Numbered from the stretch's first letter, positions 25,367 to 33,805 are shown. The stretch is DNA of 36,788 nt from Thermodesulfatator autotrophicus (GCF_001642325.1 NZ_LSFI01000031.1:1-36788); one strand, 5' to 3'. The notes: generated by a model from the sequence alone, not told the origin. Numbers and translations: made by a program.

Positions 25367-26350
25367 ATGGAGCCCTTTAAGTTTTTCTTTTTAGACAGTT
25401 TCTTTCATCCACGTCCAGAAGGATTTCTGTTTGTAGTAGATAGGTTCAAGGCCTTTGCCATTGGCAGCGTCTTTGTTCTCCTGGGGCTCTCTGGCCTCCT
25501 TATGACCCCTAAGTTTGGCTTTGGCCTTCCATTTCTTAGTATCCTTTACGGAGCGTTACATTTTCCATTAGCTCTAAAGAATAAAGCTTTCATTTCATCA
25601 AAATACCTTGAGCTTTCCGGTCTCTATAGCCGAAAAATTATTCCTTTAAATAGAATAGATTTTTTCTTTCTAGATAGCTTAAAAAGAAGTTTTTTTCTGG
25701 GATGTCAGCTTAAAAATAAAAAGCGTTATATTCTGGCTGCTTTCAGGCCTCCAGGTGGAGAAGTAACAGCTTATAGAGTTGTAGATGAGCTTGAAAAGTT
25801 AAAAATCCCTTTTCGCGACGAAACCCTTTGGGAAATATCAATGGCCAATTCCTCTCTTCAGGATAAGTTTCACCTGCTTTCTCAGAGAAAAGCCCTTTTG
25901 AAATCCTGCTTTCGCGAAATGCCAAAGGATTTTCTCATTTTTGGTGCTTTTTTCTCCCTATTTGCTCTTTTCATAGCCTTTATTCTTCCACCAGAAGCCC
26001 CAAAGCCTATAAAAGTAGGATTTCCGACTTTTGCTCTGGTGATGGCTCTTTTGTCTTTTTTAACACTAGGAAAAGACGCGTTCATTTCATGGGAAATAGA
26101 ACTCCTAGGAGGACGAATTTTTATCAAAAAACTACTTTTTGGAAGTTTCATTCTCTCAACCCATCAAATTACTAGGCAAGAAATTCTCCGAACCATTCCC
26201 AGGCCCTATATTTACCGTCCTGCTCGTTACACTGATTTTACTAAAGGGCTTACGTTCCGAATCATCACCAAACAAGGGGTCTTTTCTTTGGGGGCACTTC
26301 TCAGCCGAAAAGATATTGAAAGATTAAATTCTTTTATAAAAAATTTTTAA
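25367..26350 (+). CDS. Unrecognised membrane protein with internal duplication
   Basis: 327 aa. Two similar halves: a pair of membrane helices (about 27-70), then a soluble beta-rich block (about 78-150: KYLELSGLYSRKIIPLNRI, KKRYILAAF); then again two helices (about 190-235) and a second block (about 243-325: IELLGGRIFIKKLLFGSF, GVFSLGALLSRKDIERL). The soluble blocks look like bacterial PH-type domains that follow membrane pairs in many small membrane proteins; this is inference from pattern only. No ribosome binding site is obvious before ATG 25367. No functional link to neighbours is visible. Confidence 0.6.
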   Translation: MEPFKFFFLDSFFHPRPEGFLFVVDRFKAFAIGSVFVLLGLSGLLMTPKFGFGLPFLSILYGALHFPLALKNKAFISSKYLELSGLYSRKIIPLNRIDFFFLDSLKRSFFLGCQLKNKKRYILAAFRPPGGEVTAYRVVDELEKLKIPFRDETLWEISMANSSLQDKFHLLSQRKALLKSCFREMPKDFLIFGAFFSLFALFIAFILPPEAPKPIKVGFPTFALVMALLSFLTLGKDAFISWEIELLGGRIFIKKLLFGSFILSTHQITRQEILRTIPRPYIYRPARYTDFTKGLTFRIITKQGVFSLGALLSRKDIERLNSFIKNF

Positions 26351-26400
26351 AATCCCCCATCTACTTATACCTGCCTGATCCATTCTTACTATGTACAAGT

Positions 26401-26451
26401 GCCCAAAATATCGTAGAGGCTATATCAGCCAATAAATACAAGATATTGTGT
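26401..26451 (+). promoter_or_regulatory. NrdR-box-like site upstream of nrdD
   Basis: ATACAAGATATTGTGT (26436-26451) matches about 13 of 16 positions of the NrdR box ACACWATATNTWGTGT as I recall it. A weaker candidate, GCCCAAAATATCGTAG, lies at 26401-26416. NrdR represses ribonucleotide reductase genes and usually binds two boxes; the 35-bp start-to-start spacing here is larger than usual, so the second box is doubtful. A TTGACA at 26461-26466, with a weak TAGCTT 17 bp further, may be the nrdD promoter. Confidence 0.5.
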
Positions 26452-26519
26452 GCTATCATGTTGACAGCCCCAATAAAATGGGATAGCTTCGAAACTAAGT
26501 TTTTGAGCAGGGGGGCAAG

Positions 26520-28592
26520 ATGGAGCCTTTAGTAAGGAAACGTGATGGTAGTTTTGTGCCATTTGATAGGCGCCGCATAGCCAATGCGGTCTTTAAAGCG
26601 GTAAAAGCCGTAGGCAAAGATGACCGTAGAATTGCAGATGAGATTGCCGATGAGGTATCCTTAAAACTTTATCGCAGCTTCTTTAAATTTGGTAATGTTC
26701 CTCACGTAGAACAGATTCAGGACCTGATAGAAGATACCCTCATTGCCCATGGCCACGGTGACATTGCCAAAGCTTACATTCTTTATCGTGAAAAGCGTAA
26801 ACAGGCCCGAGAAATTGGCAAGGCCATTGTTGACGGCATAAATCTCATTGAAGACTATCTCACCCAGGAAGACTGGCGTGTTCAGGAAAACTCAAACATG
26901 AATTATTCACTCCAGGGGCTTAACTTTCATATCTCTTCTTCAGTAGTAGCCCGCTATTGGCTCACCCGGCTTTACCCTGCAGAAATAGGCGAAGGCCACC
27001 GTGAAGGAGATTTTCATGTTCACGACCTGGGTATTCTTGGTCCTTATTGTGTTGGTTGGGACCTTTATGATCTTCTTCTTCGCGGTTTTGGTGGGGTGCC
27101 AGGTAAAGTAGAATCAACTCCTGCCAAGCACTTCCGCACAGCCCTGGGGCAGATTGTAAACTTTTTTTACACCTTACAGGGAGAAGCAGCTGGAGCCCAG
27201 GCTTTCTCAAACTTTGATACTTTATTGGCTCCTTTCGTGCGTTACGACAGGCTTTCTTACCGTGAAGTAAAACAAGCGTTGCAGGAGTTTCTCTTTAACG
27301 TAAATGTGCCCACAAGAGTAGGTTTTCAGACACCTTTTACAAACCTCACCATGGACTTAAGAGTTCCTGAAAACCTTAAAGACCAGGCGGTAGTTATTGG
27401 CGGAGAGTTAAAAGAAGAAACTTACGCCGAGTTTCAAGAAGAGATGGACATGATAAACCAGGCCTTTTGTGAACTCATGATGGAAGGTGATGCCAAAGGC
27501 CGAATTTTTACCTTTCCCATACCCACTTACAATATCACCGCTGATTTTGATTGGGAAAATGAAAAGCTCGAACCTCTCTGGGAGATGACACGCAAATACG
27601 GTATTCCCTACTTTGCCAACTTTGTAAACTCGGATATGGACCCTAACGACGCTCGCTCCATGTGTTGCCGCTTACGTCTTGATAATCGTGAACTCAGAAA
27701 ACGCCTGGGAGGGCTGTTCGGCTCAGCTCCACTTACCGGCTCTATTGGGGTGGTGACGCTAAATTTACCCAGGATAGCCTATCTCGCCACCTGTGAGGAG
27801 GACTTCTTTGACCGTCTCACAAGGCTTATGGAAATTGCCAAAACCTCTCTTGAGATAAAACGTAAAGTTATTGAGGACTTTACGGAAAAAGGTCTTTATC
27901 CCTATTCTAAGGTCTATCTTGCCAGTGTTAAAGAGCAGACTGGTGCTTACTGGACCAACCATTTTGCCACCATTGGTATTCTTGGGATGAATGAGGCCTG
28001 CCTGAACTTTATTGGTGAACCTATTTACACCGAAGCTGGCAAAGAATGGGCCAAAAAGGTCCTGCTTTTCATGCGGGAAAAGATATTTGAGTTCCAGGAA
28101 GAGACGGGAAATCTTTACAATCTAGAGGCCACCCCAGCTGAAGGGGCAAGTTACCGCCTGGCCAAAATTGATAAGAAGAAGTTCAGCCGTATTATCACGG
28201 CTGGCACTGACGAAGTCCCTTACTATACTAATTCTGTCCATCTGCCGGTGAACTACACCGACGATATCTTTGAAATTCTCACCCATCAAGATGAACTTCA
28301 GACCCTTTTTACCGGGGGAACCGTGGTTCATCTTTTCATTGGCGAAGAGATTCCTGATACAAACATTGTAAAACAGCTGGTGCGCACCATTGTAAGCCGC
28401 TTTAGACTTCCTTATTTTTCCTTAACTCCTACTTTTTCCGTCTGTCCAGTTCATGGTTACATACCAGGTAAACATGTGGTGTGCCCTTATCCTCACACTG
28501 AAAAGGAACTCGCTCTTTTCGGACGAGAATTGGAACTTAACGAATTAGATCTAGCGACCCTGGCTGATAAGGCCTATCGCAAAATAAACTAA
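26520..28592 (+). CDS. nrdD: Anaerobic (class III) ribonucleotide reductase, catalytic part without glycyl-radical tail
   Basis: Reduces ribonucleotides to deoxyribonucleotides without oxygen. 690 aa: an N-terminal ATP-cone (VRKRDGSFVPFDRRRI...), the barrel with FHVHDLG, the adjacent Cys382-Cys383 in SMCCRLRLDN, GFQTPFTNLT, and a C-terminal metal-site region near 642-659 where the canonical CxxC...CxxC is changed to CPVH...CPYPH (Cys642, His645, Cys655, His659). The usual RVxGY glycyl-radical motif that ends NrdD is missing. The protein instead stops after a charged helix (ATLADKAYRKIN). The missing tail is encoded by its own gene 11 bp downstream. GGGGGGCAAG lies just before ATG 26520. An activase gene (nrdG) is not in the window. 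Confidence 0.95.
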   Translation: MEPLVRKRDGSFVPFDRRRIANAVFKAVKAVGKDDRRIADEIADEVSLKLYRSFFKFGNVPHVEQIQDLIEDTLIAHGHGDIAKAYILYREKRKQAREIGKAIVDGINLIEDYLTQEDWRVQENSNMNYSLQGLNFHISSSVVARYWLTRLYPAEIGEGHREGDFHVHDLGILGPYCVGWDLYDLLLRGFGGVPGKVESTPAKHFRTALGQIVNFFYTLQGEAAGAQAFSNFDTLLAPFVRYDRLSYREVKQALQEFLFNVNVPTRVGFQTPFTNLTMDLRVPENLKDQAVVIGGELKEETYAEFQEEMDMINQAFCELMMEGDAKGRIFTFPIPTYNITADFDWENEKLEPLWEMTRKYGIPYFANFVNSDMDPNDARSMCCRLRLDNRELRKRLGGLFGSAPLTGSIGVVTLNLPRIAYLATCEEDFFDRLTRLMEIAKTSLEIKRKVIEDFTEKGLYPYSKVYLASVKEQTGAYWTNHFATIGILGMNEACLNFIGEPIYTEAGKEWAKKVLLFMREKIFEFQEETGNLYNLEATPAEGASYRLAKIDKKKFSRIITAGTDEVPYYTNSVHLPVNYTDDIFEILTHQDELQTLFTGGTVVHLFIGEEIPDTNIVKQLVRTIVSRFRLPYFSLTPTFSVCPVHGYIPGKHVVCPYPHTEKELALFGRELELNELDLATLADKAYRKIN

Positions 28593-28603
28593 AGGAGGAA
28601 ACC

Positions 28604-28777
28604 ATGGAAAAAAGACCTGTCATGCCCAAAGTAAAGGTCAAAGCTGTACCAGTTGAGGTATATTCCCGGGTGGTGGGTTATTTTCGTCCGGTCCAGAACT
28701 GGAACAAAGGCAAACAGCAGGAATTCAAAGAAAGAAAGCACATTCCTTTAACTCGCCTGAAAGGCTGCTGCCGCTAA
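28604..28777 (+). CDS. Stand-alone glycyl-radical subunit of class III ribonucleotide reductase
   Basis: A 57-codon gene. Its middle reads VYSRVVGYFRPVQNWNKGKQ, followed by QEFKERK: this is the C-terminal glycyl-radical segment of NrdD, with Gly25 as the expected radical residue. It has its own perfect ribosome binding site (AAAGGAGG, 5 nt before ATG) and a start codon, and follows the nrdD stop by 11 bp, so it is a designed separate subunit rather than a frameshift fragment. The first 17 residues are basic and Val/Lys-rich, and the end carries Cys-Cys-Arg. By analogy with YfiD, which replaces the glycyl domain of damaged pyruvate formate-lyase, it should dock into NrdD near Cys382/383. A strong terminator follows directly. 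Confidence 0.9.
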   Translation: MEKRPVMPKVKVKAVPVEVYSRVVGYFRPVQNWNKGKQQEFKERKHIPLTRLKGCCR

Positions 28778-28778
28778 T

Positions 28779-28808
28779 AAAAAGGGGGCTCTGCCCCCTT
28801 TTATTTTT
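28779..28808 (+). terminator. Intrinsic terminator after the nrdD operon
   Basis: Stem AAAAGGGGGC/GCCCCCTTTT with a TCT loop and a T-rich tail. It closes the nrdD plus glycyl-subunit operon. Confidence 0.93.
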
Positions 28809-28850
28809 TAGGTTCCCTGCATCTTACTTCTTTAATATTTCGACTTATGT

Positions 28851-28894
28851 TATAATTAAACAAAAATTAGCGCCAAGGAGGGCCTAAACTCCTT
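28851..28894 (+). promoter_or_regulatory. hflX -10 element and leader hairpin
   Basis: TATAAT at 28851-28856 is a perfect -10 sequence; the -35 region is poor. The leader holds AAGGAG (28875-28880) that pairs fully with CTCCTT (28889-28894), a 6-bp stem. The Shine-Dalgarno-like AAGGAGG lies 21 nt from ATG 28903, too far for direct use. Confidence 0.4.
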
Positions 28895-28902
28895 AAAAAT
28901 TT

Positions 28903-30579
28903 ATGAGCAAAACTTTATATGGAAATACTTCAGGTCTAAAACCAAGTCAATTAAAACGTCTTGAAAGGCTTTATCGTCGCCGTGTTAACCCCTCACAGAT
29001 TATTTCCCATGAATTAAGCAAAGAACTAGCGGCCCTTTCCTACGAACTTAACCGCCAGCTCGGTATTTTGATTAACCGGCGTGGTGAAATAGAATTTGTT
29101 ATTGTAGGAGACCACGGGCGCATAGTAATTCCAGCTATTACCCGTTATCGTGAAAGTACTGGCAGGCTAAGAGGGCTCCGCCTGATTCACACCCATCTTT
29201 CCCATGAGGGCCTTGACCAGGATGACCTCCTTGACCTGGCTTTTCTGCGCTTAGACCTTATAGGCGCCCTCATGGTCAGAAAAGACGGTTTCCCAGGGAA
29301 AATTTATCTGGCTCACCTGCTACCCGCAGGAGAGAACGGAAACCATTACGGCTATTTACCAGCTGTTTACCCATGGGAGCTTAAAGAGAATTTCTTAAGC
29401 CTTATAAACTCCCTTGAAGACGAACTTGAAAAACAGCGGCCTTCTAAAGAGGTAGCTGACACCCAGGACCGGGCCATTCTCATAAACGTTACCACGGGTT
29501 CAAAAGCTGAAGCAGAAGAAAGCCTTGCTGAGCTAAAAGAGCTGGCAAGAAGCGCAGGAGTTACAGTGCTTGATACTATCATCCAGCGTCGCCATAAAGT
29601 AGACCCGCGCTATCTTATGGGAAAGGGTAAGCTTTCAGAACTCATTATCAGGGCTATGCAGGTTTCGGCCAATCTCCTGATTTTTGACCAGGAGCTTACT
29701 CCATCTCAGATTCATTCTATAACCCAGGTCACTGAACTCCGCGTGATTGACCGCACCCAGCTTATTCTGGACATTTTTGCCCAGCGTGCCAGGAGCCGCG
29801 AAGGTAAAATTCAGGTAGAAATGGCCCAGTTACGCTACCTTTTGCCTCGCCTGCGTAGCCGTGACGATGCCTTCTCCAGGCTAACTGGTGGCATTGGCGG
29901 GCGAGGGCCAGGGGAAACCAAACTTGAAGTTGACCGCCGTCGTATTAAAGACCGCATCGCAAGACTTGAACGAGAGCTTAAAAACATATCCTCCCAGCGT
30001 AAGTTGCGTCGTAAACGCCGCCGCCGAGAAGGGCTTCCAGTGGTAGCTATTGTGGGCTATACCAACGCGGGGAAAACTACCCTCTTAAACCAGCTTACGA
30101 AAAGTGACCTCTTGGCAGAAGACAAGCTATTCGCTACCCTTGACCCGGCTAGCCGAAGAGTGCGTCTGTCAGATGGTTCTTTCGCCATTTTTACTGACAC
30201 TGTAGGTTTTATAAAAGACCTTCCTAAAGACCTTGAAAGGGCCTTCCGCGCCACTTTAGAAGAGCTTTACGAGGCAGACCTTTTGCTCCACCTGGTTGAT
30301 GCTTCAAGCCCCTATTTTGAAGAACATATTCAAGCCGTAGAAAAAATCATTGAAGAGATGAAACTTGAACATATACCAAGACTCCTCGTATTCAACAAAA
30401 TAGACCTGCTTGATACCTTTGAAGTGGAAGCCTTAAAAAGGCGCTACCAGGCTGAGGCTATATCTGCTCTTAATAAAGAAACTTTTAAGCCTTTGCTTGA
30501 AAAAGTGAGTTTCATGCTTCTTTCTGGGAAGAAATCAGAAATAAGAGAAGAGTATCAATTTGAATTACTTTCCAATTAG
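28903..30579 (+). CDS. hflX: Ribosome-splitting GTPase HflX, long N-terminal form
   Basis: HflX splits stalled 70S ribosomes, notably in heat stress. 558 aa against about 430 in E. coli. The extra N-terminal domain (1-190) contains RLIHTHLSHEGLDQDDLLDL and FPGKIYLAHLLPAG and is seen in some HflX branches. It is followed by the HflX domain (RRHKVDPRYLMGKGKLSEL, LTGGIGGRGPGETKLEVDRR), a coiled linker, and the GTPase: G1 GYTNAGKTT, G3 DTVGFI, G4 NKID. The start is ATG 28903; an in-frame stop lies at 28894-28896, so no earlier start is possible. Convergent to prmA, with a terminator between. Confidence 0.95.
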   Translation: MSKTLYGNTSGLKPSQLKRLERLYRRRVNPSQIISHELSKELAALSYELNRQLGILINRRGEIEFVIVGDHGRIVIPAITRYRESTGRLRGLRLIHTHLSHEGLDQDDLLDLAFLRLDLIGALMVRKDGFPGKIYLAHLLPAGENGNHYGYLPAVYPWELKENFLSLINSLEDELEKQRPSKEVADTQDRAILINVTTGSKAEAEESLAELKELARSAGVTVLDTIIQRRHKVDPRYLMGKGKLSELIIRAMQVSANLLIFDQELTPSQIHSITQVTELRVIDRTQLILDIFAQRARSREGKIQVEMAQLRYLLPRLRSRDDAFSRLTGGIGGRGPGETKLEVDRRRIKDRIARLERELKNISSQRKLRRKRRRREGLPVVAIVGYTNAGKTTLLNQLTKSDLLAEDKLFATLDPASRRVRLSDGSFAIFTDTVGFIKDLPKDLERAFRATLEELYEADLLLHLVDASSPYFEEHIQAVEKIIEEMKLEHIPRLLVFNKIDLLDTFEVEALKRRYQAEAISALNKETFKPLLEKVSFMLLSGKKSEIREEYQFELLSN

Positions 30580-30614
30580 TTAATACTTGCTTGTTATCCA
30601 GATATCGCCGTGGC

Positions 30615-30646
30615 AAGGCCTTTCGTGGCGACAAAGCCTTTTCTTT
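30615..30646. terminator. Imperfect hairpin between convergent hflX and prmA
   Basis: AAGGC-TTT arms (AAGGCCTTTCG and CGACAAAGCCTT) pair imperfectly and are followed on the plus strand by TTTTCTTT. It probably ends hflX transcription. Confidence 0.5.
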
Positions 30647-31457
30647 AAAAAGTAATTCTTAGAGCTGCCCAGCCTTCTTTTATTTTTTGAGCAGATATTT
30701 TCCCTTCTGGGAATAGGCTTTTTACCTCTTTAATTTGCCTGGCTGTAAAGCCTGAAATAATTAGAGAACCGTAAGGTCTGAGGAGGGGAGGGATTTTTGG
30801 GCCAATAGTCATTATAGTGCTGATGGTTAAGTTGGCCAAAACCAGGTCAAAAAAATCAGGATGAGCACAATCGTAAGAACCCTGAACGACGAGGATATGT
30901 CTTTCATAACCGTTGGCCAGAACATTTTTACGCGCTTCAATGGCAGCCCGCCGATCAATATCAGCGGCCAACACCATTTTTGCTCCCAGTTTGGCGGCAC
31001 AAAGGGCAAGGATACCGCTTCCTGTGCCCAAATCAAATACTTTCATGGCTGGTTCTTTGAGCATGGTTGAAGCTAAGAGTTCTACACATAACGAGGTAGT
31101 AGGGTGGAAACCACTGCCAAAGGAAAGGTCACTTTTTATAACGATATCCCCTGGCCTGGCTTCAACCCCTTCGCCAGGGGAAACAAGAGAAAGTTTGTCA
31201 TTGTAAACTAAGCGATAGCCATTTACAGGTTTTTCAGTGGGGAAAAGCCCGGTTTCAAGGATGTCAGCGTGGGGCAAGGCCAGAGAAAGCCTTTCAAGAA
31301 TATGGTCAATTTCATCTGTTTGAAAAACCAAGGTAAATTTTTCCTGGTCTTCAAAGATAAAAAGAGGGTTAAGGGCACTTAATGTATCTGGTGATAAAGA
31401 GCCCTCTTTGGCAAGTTTTATGTGCAGGTATGATTTCTGGCCTTTCTGGTGCTCCAT
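30645..31457 (-). CDS. prmA: Ribosomal protein L11 methyltransferase
   Basis: SAM-dependent methyltransferase that trimethylates L11. 270 aa: an N-terminal substrate domain, then DLSFGSGFHPTTSLC (the FGxGxHPTT hallmark of PrmA), the SAM loop VFDLGTGSGILALCAAKLGA, the acidic VLAADIDRRA and the catalytic-loop VLANLTIS (NL motif). Its start overlaps the dtd stop by 1 nt (TAATG), so it is the second gene of a dtd-prmA operon. Confidence 0.93.
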   Translation of the reverse strand: MEHQKGQKSYLHIKLAKEGSLSPDTLSALNPLFIFEDQEKFTLVFQTDEIDHILERLSLALPHADILETGLFPTEKPVNGYRLVYNDKLSLVSPGEGVEARPGDIVIKSDLSFGSGFHPTTSLCVELLASTMLKEPAMKVFDLGTGSGILALCAAKLGAKMVLAADIDRRAAIEARKNVLANGYERHILVVQGSYDCAHPDFFDLVLANLTISTIMTIGPKIPPLLRPYGSLIISGFTARQIKEVKSLFPEGKISAQKIKEGWAALRITF

Positions 31458-31906
31458 TAAAAAACCCTTTGACTGTCAAGAAGTATGGTTACTGGCCCAT
31501 CGTTTATAAGTGATATTTCCATATAGGCACGAAATTTCCCGGTTTTTACCGAAATCCCCTCGGCTCTCACGGCCTCAGCCAGGGAAAGATAGAGCTTTTC
31601 AGCAAGTTCTGGCGGAGCAGCCTTGTCAAAGGAAGGGCGGTTTCCTTTGCGGCAATCTCCGTAAATGGTGAAGTTTGATACTAAAAGTATTTCACCAGAA
31701 ATGTCTTTTACGGACAGGTTTAATTTGCCCTGGTCATCTTCAAAAATACGAAGATTTACAATCTTACGGGCAAGGTAATCTACATCTTTGCTGGTGTCTT
31801 CCTTAGAAACCCCTACCAACACTAAAAAGCCACGGCCAATGCTGGCTATTTTTTCACCTTCTACAACTACTGAAGCCTGCTTTACCCGTTGGATAACCGC
31901 TCTCAT
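31457..31906 (-). CDS. dtd: D-aminoacyl-tRNA deacylase
   Basis: Hydrolyses D-amino acids mischarged to tRNA. 149 aa with the DTD signatures: [15 protein letters not shown] at the N-terminus, [10 protein letters not shown] (S-x-FTLYGD group) and [10 protein letters not shown] (NxGPVT motif with the cross-subunit Gly-Pro). Upstream of prmA in a minus-strand pair, divergent from the DUF72 gene. Confidence 0.95.
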   Translation of the reverse strand: MRAVIQRVKQASVVVEGEKIASIGRGFLVLVGVSKEDTSKDVDYLARKIVNLRIFEDDQGKLNLSVKDISGEILLVSNFTIYGDCRKGNRPSFDKAAPPELAEKLYLSLAEAVRAEGISVKTGKFRAYMEISLINDGPVTILLDSQRVF

Positions 31907-31958
31907 GAATGATTATCTTAATAGCGAAAAAATTTTTGCCTAGGAGAGGGGGCCAAAA

Positions 31959-32726
31959 ATGAAAAAAATTTACGTGGGAACCTGCGGCCAGGTGGTCTCC
32001 TGGAAAAAGTTCTTTGAACTTTATTCTGCCCTGGAAATAAATGCCACCTTTTACAAATTTCCAAGTGACAGGCAAATTTCAAACTGGCACAAACATATCG
32101 CTACAGGTAAAGAGAAAGGGGCGTTTGTTAGCTTTAAAGCCCACCAGCTTTTTACCCATCCCGTCAGTTCTCCTACTTGGAAGCGCTCAGAATTTGGGCC
32201 AGAAGAAAGAAAAAAGATAAAAGATCAGGTAGGCTGCCTTAAACTTAATGACTTCACTATAAATTACCTGGAAAAAACCAGAGAACTTGCCCAAAATATC
32301 CTGGCAGACTTCGTTTTATTTCAGCTTCCAGCGACCTGTGCTGCTCAAAAAGAGAATTTCATAATCTTTTTTAAAGAAGTTTCTAATTTTTTGGCCTGTT
32401 CCAAAGGAATTGAGATACGCTGGGAAGATTTAGACTTACTGGATAAGCTTTACGGTGCTTTGGGAGTTGTTCCGGTTTTTGACCCGTTTTTGTGGCCAGG
32501 TCTGCGGGAATATTTCTTCCCATACATTGACTTTCTTTATCTTAGGCTACACGGGCAGAAAGATGAACGAGGCCGGCTAATTTATAATTATCGTTATCAG
32601 GATGAAGAATTAAACCAACTTAAAAGCTGGTTGTTTGAAGCTAAGGCTTCTAAAATAGTAGTGTTATTTAATAACGTCTATATGAAGGAAGACGCCTTGA
32701 GGTTTAAAGAGATGCTTACTTTTTAG
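31959..32726 (+). CDS. DUF72 (YecE-like) protein
   Basis: 255 aa with DUF72 features: IYVGTCGQVVSWKKFF, EINATFYKFPSDRQISNW, SFKAHQLFTHP, DFLYLRLHG and late VVLFNNVYMKEDA. The family is a TIM-barrel of unknown activity, found in bacteria and archaea. GGAGAGGGG stands 7 nt before ATG 31959. Its last 11 bp overlap the convergent yggS. Confidence 0.9.
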   Translation: MKKIYVGTCGQVVSWKKFFELYSALEINATFYKFPSDRQISNWHKHIATGKEKGAFVSFKAHQLFTHPVSSPTWKRSEFGPEERKKIKDQVGCLKLNDFTINYLEKTRELAQNILADFVLFQLPATCAAQKENFIIFFKEVSNFLACSKGIEIRWEDLDLLDKLYGALGVVPVFDPFLWPGLREYFFPYIDFLYLRLHGQKDERGRLIYNYRYQDEELNQLKSWLFEAKASKIVVLFNNVYMKEDALRFKEMLTF

Positions 32727-33408
32727 GCCGTGGCCCAAAAAGGGCGGTTCCCACGCGCACAATGGTAGCCCCTTCTTCTACAGCCACGTGAAAATCGTGG
32801 CTCATACCCATGGAAAGCTCGCGAAGTTTGGCTTCAGGGAAACGCCTCTCAATATCTTCTTTGAGTTCTCTTAAACGAACAAAAAAGGGCCTTACGTCTT
32901 CTGGGTTTTCTCGATATGGTGGGATGGTCATAAGGCCTTCTAAACTAAGGTGAGAAAGGCTTAACACATATTCCACCAGGGCTGGTAAATCCTCCGGGGC
33001 AACGCCTGCTTTGGTTTCCTCACCGCCCACGTTTACTTCAATGAAAACCGGAATAATCTTTTCATGCCTTGCTGCTCGTTTTTCAAGTTCAGCGGCAATG
33101 GCCTTGCGGTCAACGGTTTCAATAAGGTCAAATATTTTTATAGCATCTCTGGCCTTATTACGCTGAAGATAGCCTATTAAGTGCCAGGTTAAGGGGAGAT
33201 CAGCCAGGGCTTCTTTTTTCTTTTTGGCTTCCTGGACATAGTTTTCTCCGAAAAGAGAAAGCCCAGCCTCAAAGGCTTCGCGAATTTTTTCGGGAGGTTG
33301 GGTTTTTGAAGCACCAAGAAGCTTTATTTCCTCGGGTTTTCGCCCAGCCTTCTCTGCGGCTCTGGCTATTTTTTCACGAATAGCTGTTAAACGCTCCTTA
33401 ATGCCCAT
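32716..33408 (-). CDS. yggS: PLP homeostasis protein YggS/PLPBP
   Basis: A PLP-binding fold-type III barrel without known catalysis that buffers pyridoxal phosphate. 230 aa: the PLP lysine in LLGASKTQPPEKI, FGENYVQEA, WHLIGYLQRNKAR, VNVGGEETKAGV and the phosphate loop LSMGMSHDFHVAVEEGATIVRVGTALFG (given in two parts: SMGMSHDF and VRVGTALFG). The start overlaps the end of the membrane-protein gene by 11 bp, so the two form one minus-strand operon. Confidence 0.95.
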   Translation of the reverse strand: MGIKERLTAIREKIARAAEKAGRKPEEIKLLGASKTQPPEKIREAFEAGLSLFGENYVQEAKKKKEALADLPLTWHLIGYLQRNKARDAIKIFDLIETVDRKAIAAELEKRAARHEKIIPVFIEVNVGGEETKAGVAPEDLPALVEYVLSLSHLSLEGLMTIPPYRENPEDVRPFFVRLRELKEDIERRFPEAKLRELSMGMSHDFHVAVEEGATIVRVGTALFGPRPKK

Positions 33409-33805
33409 GACTAAACCTTAACCATAAATCCCAGATTATAGCCAGCATAGAAAAGAAAAAGATTATAAAATAATTCCATCTCTCTTTAGAAACTTTGATG
33501 CTGGTTACGAGATATTGCAAGGCCTCAAAATCTTCGTCCGAAAGATTGCGGCGGTGTTTAAGTTTATTGAGCAAATCAAGTTCTTCAATGGTTCTCTTAC
33601 GGCGGCCGGTAACATAAGCGCGAAACATGAAAAAAAGCATATTACCCAAAACACCTATATACCAGAAAACCGTTATAAGTTCTGGACGGTAGGCCTTGGC
33701 AATAAGGATTAACCTTAAAGAAATAGCCCCGGTGAGCCCTACTAAAAAAGCAACCCAAGGCACCCAACGAGGCAATCTATGTGGCACGTGGTAATTTTCA
33801 CTCAT
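33398..33805 (-). CDS. Small membrane protein, unrecognised
   Basis: About 135 aa, three probable membrane helices: WVPWVAFLVGLTGAISLRLI, VFWYIGVLGNMLFFMF and a C-terminal IIFFFSMLAIIWDLWL. A charged cytoplasmic loop (TGRRKRTIEELDLLNKLKHR) lies between helices 2 and 3. ATG 33805 is preferred as the N-terminus then starts SENYHVPHRLPRW; ATG 33847 in the same frame would add 14 residues and cannot be excluded. Upstream of yggS in the same transcript; divergent from carD. Confidence 0.65.
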   Translation of the reverse strand: MSENYHVPHRLPRWVPWVAFLVGLTGAISLRLILIAKAYRPELITVFWYIGVLGNMLFFMFRAYVTGRRKRTIEELDLLNKLKHRRNLSDEDFEALQYLVTSIKVSKERWNYFIIFFFSMLAIIWDLWLRFSHGH

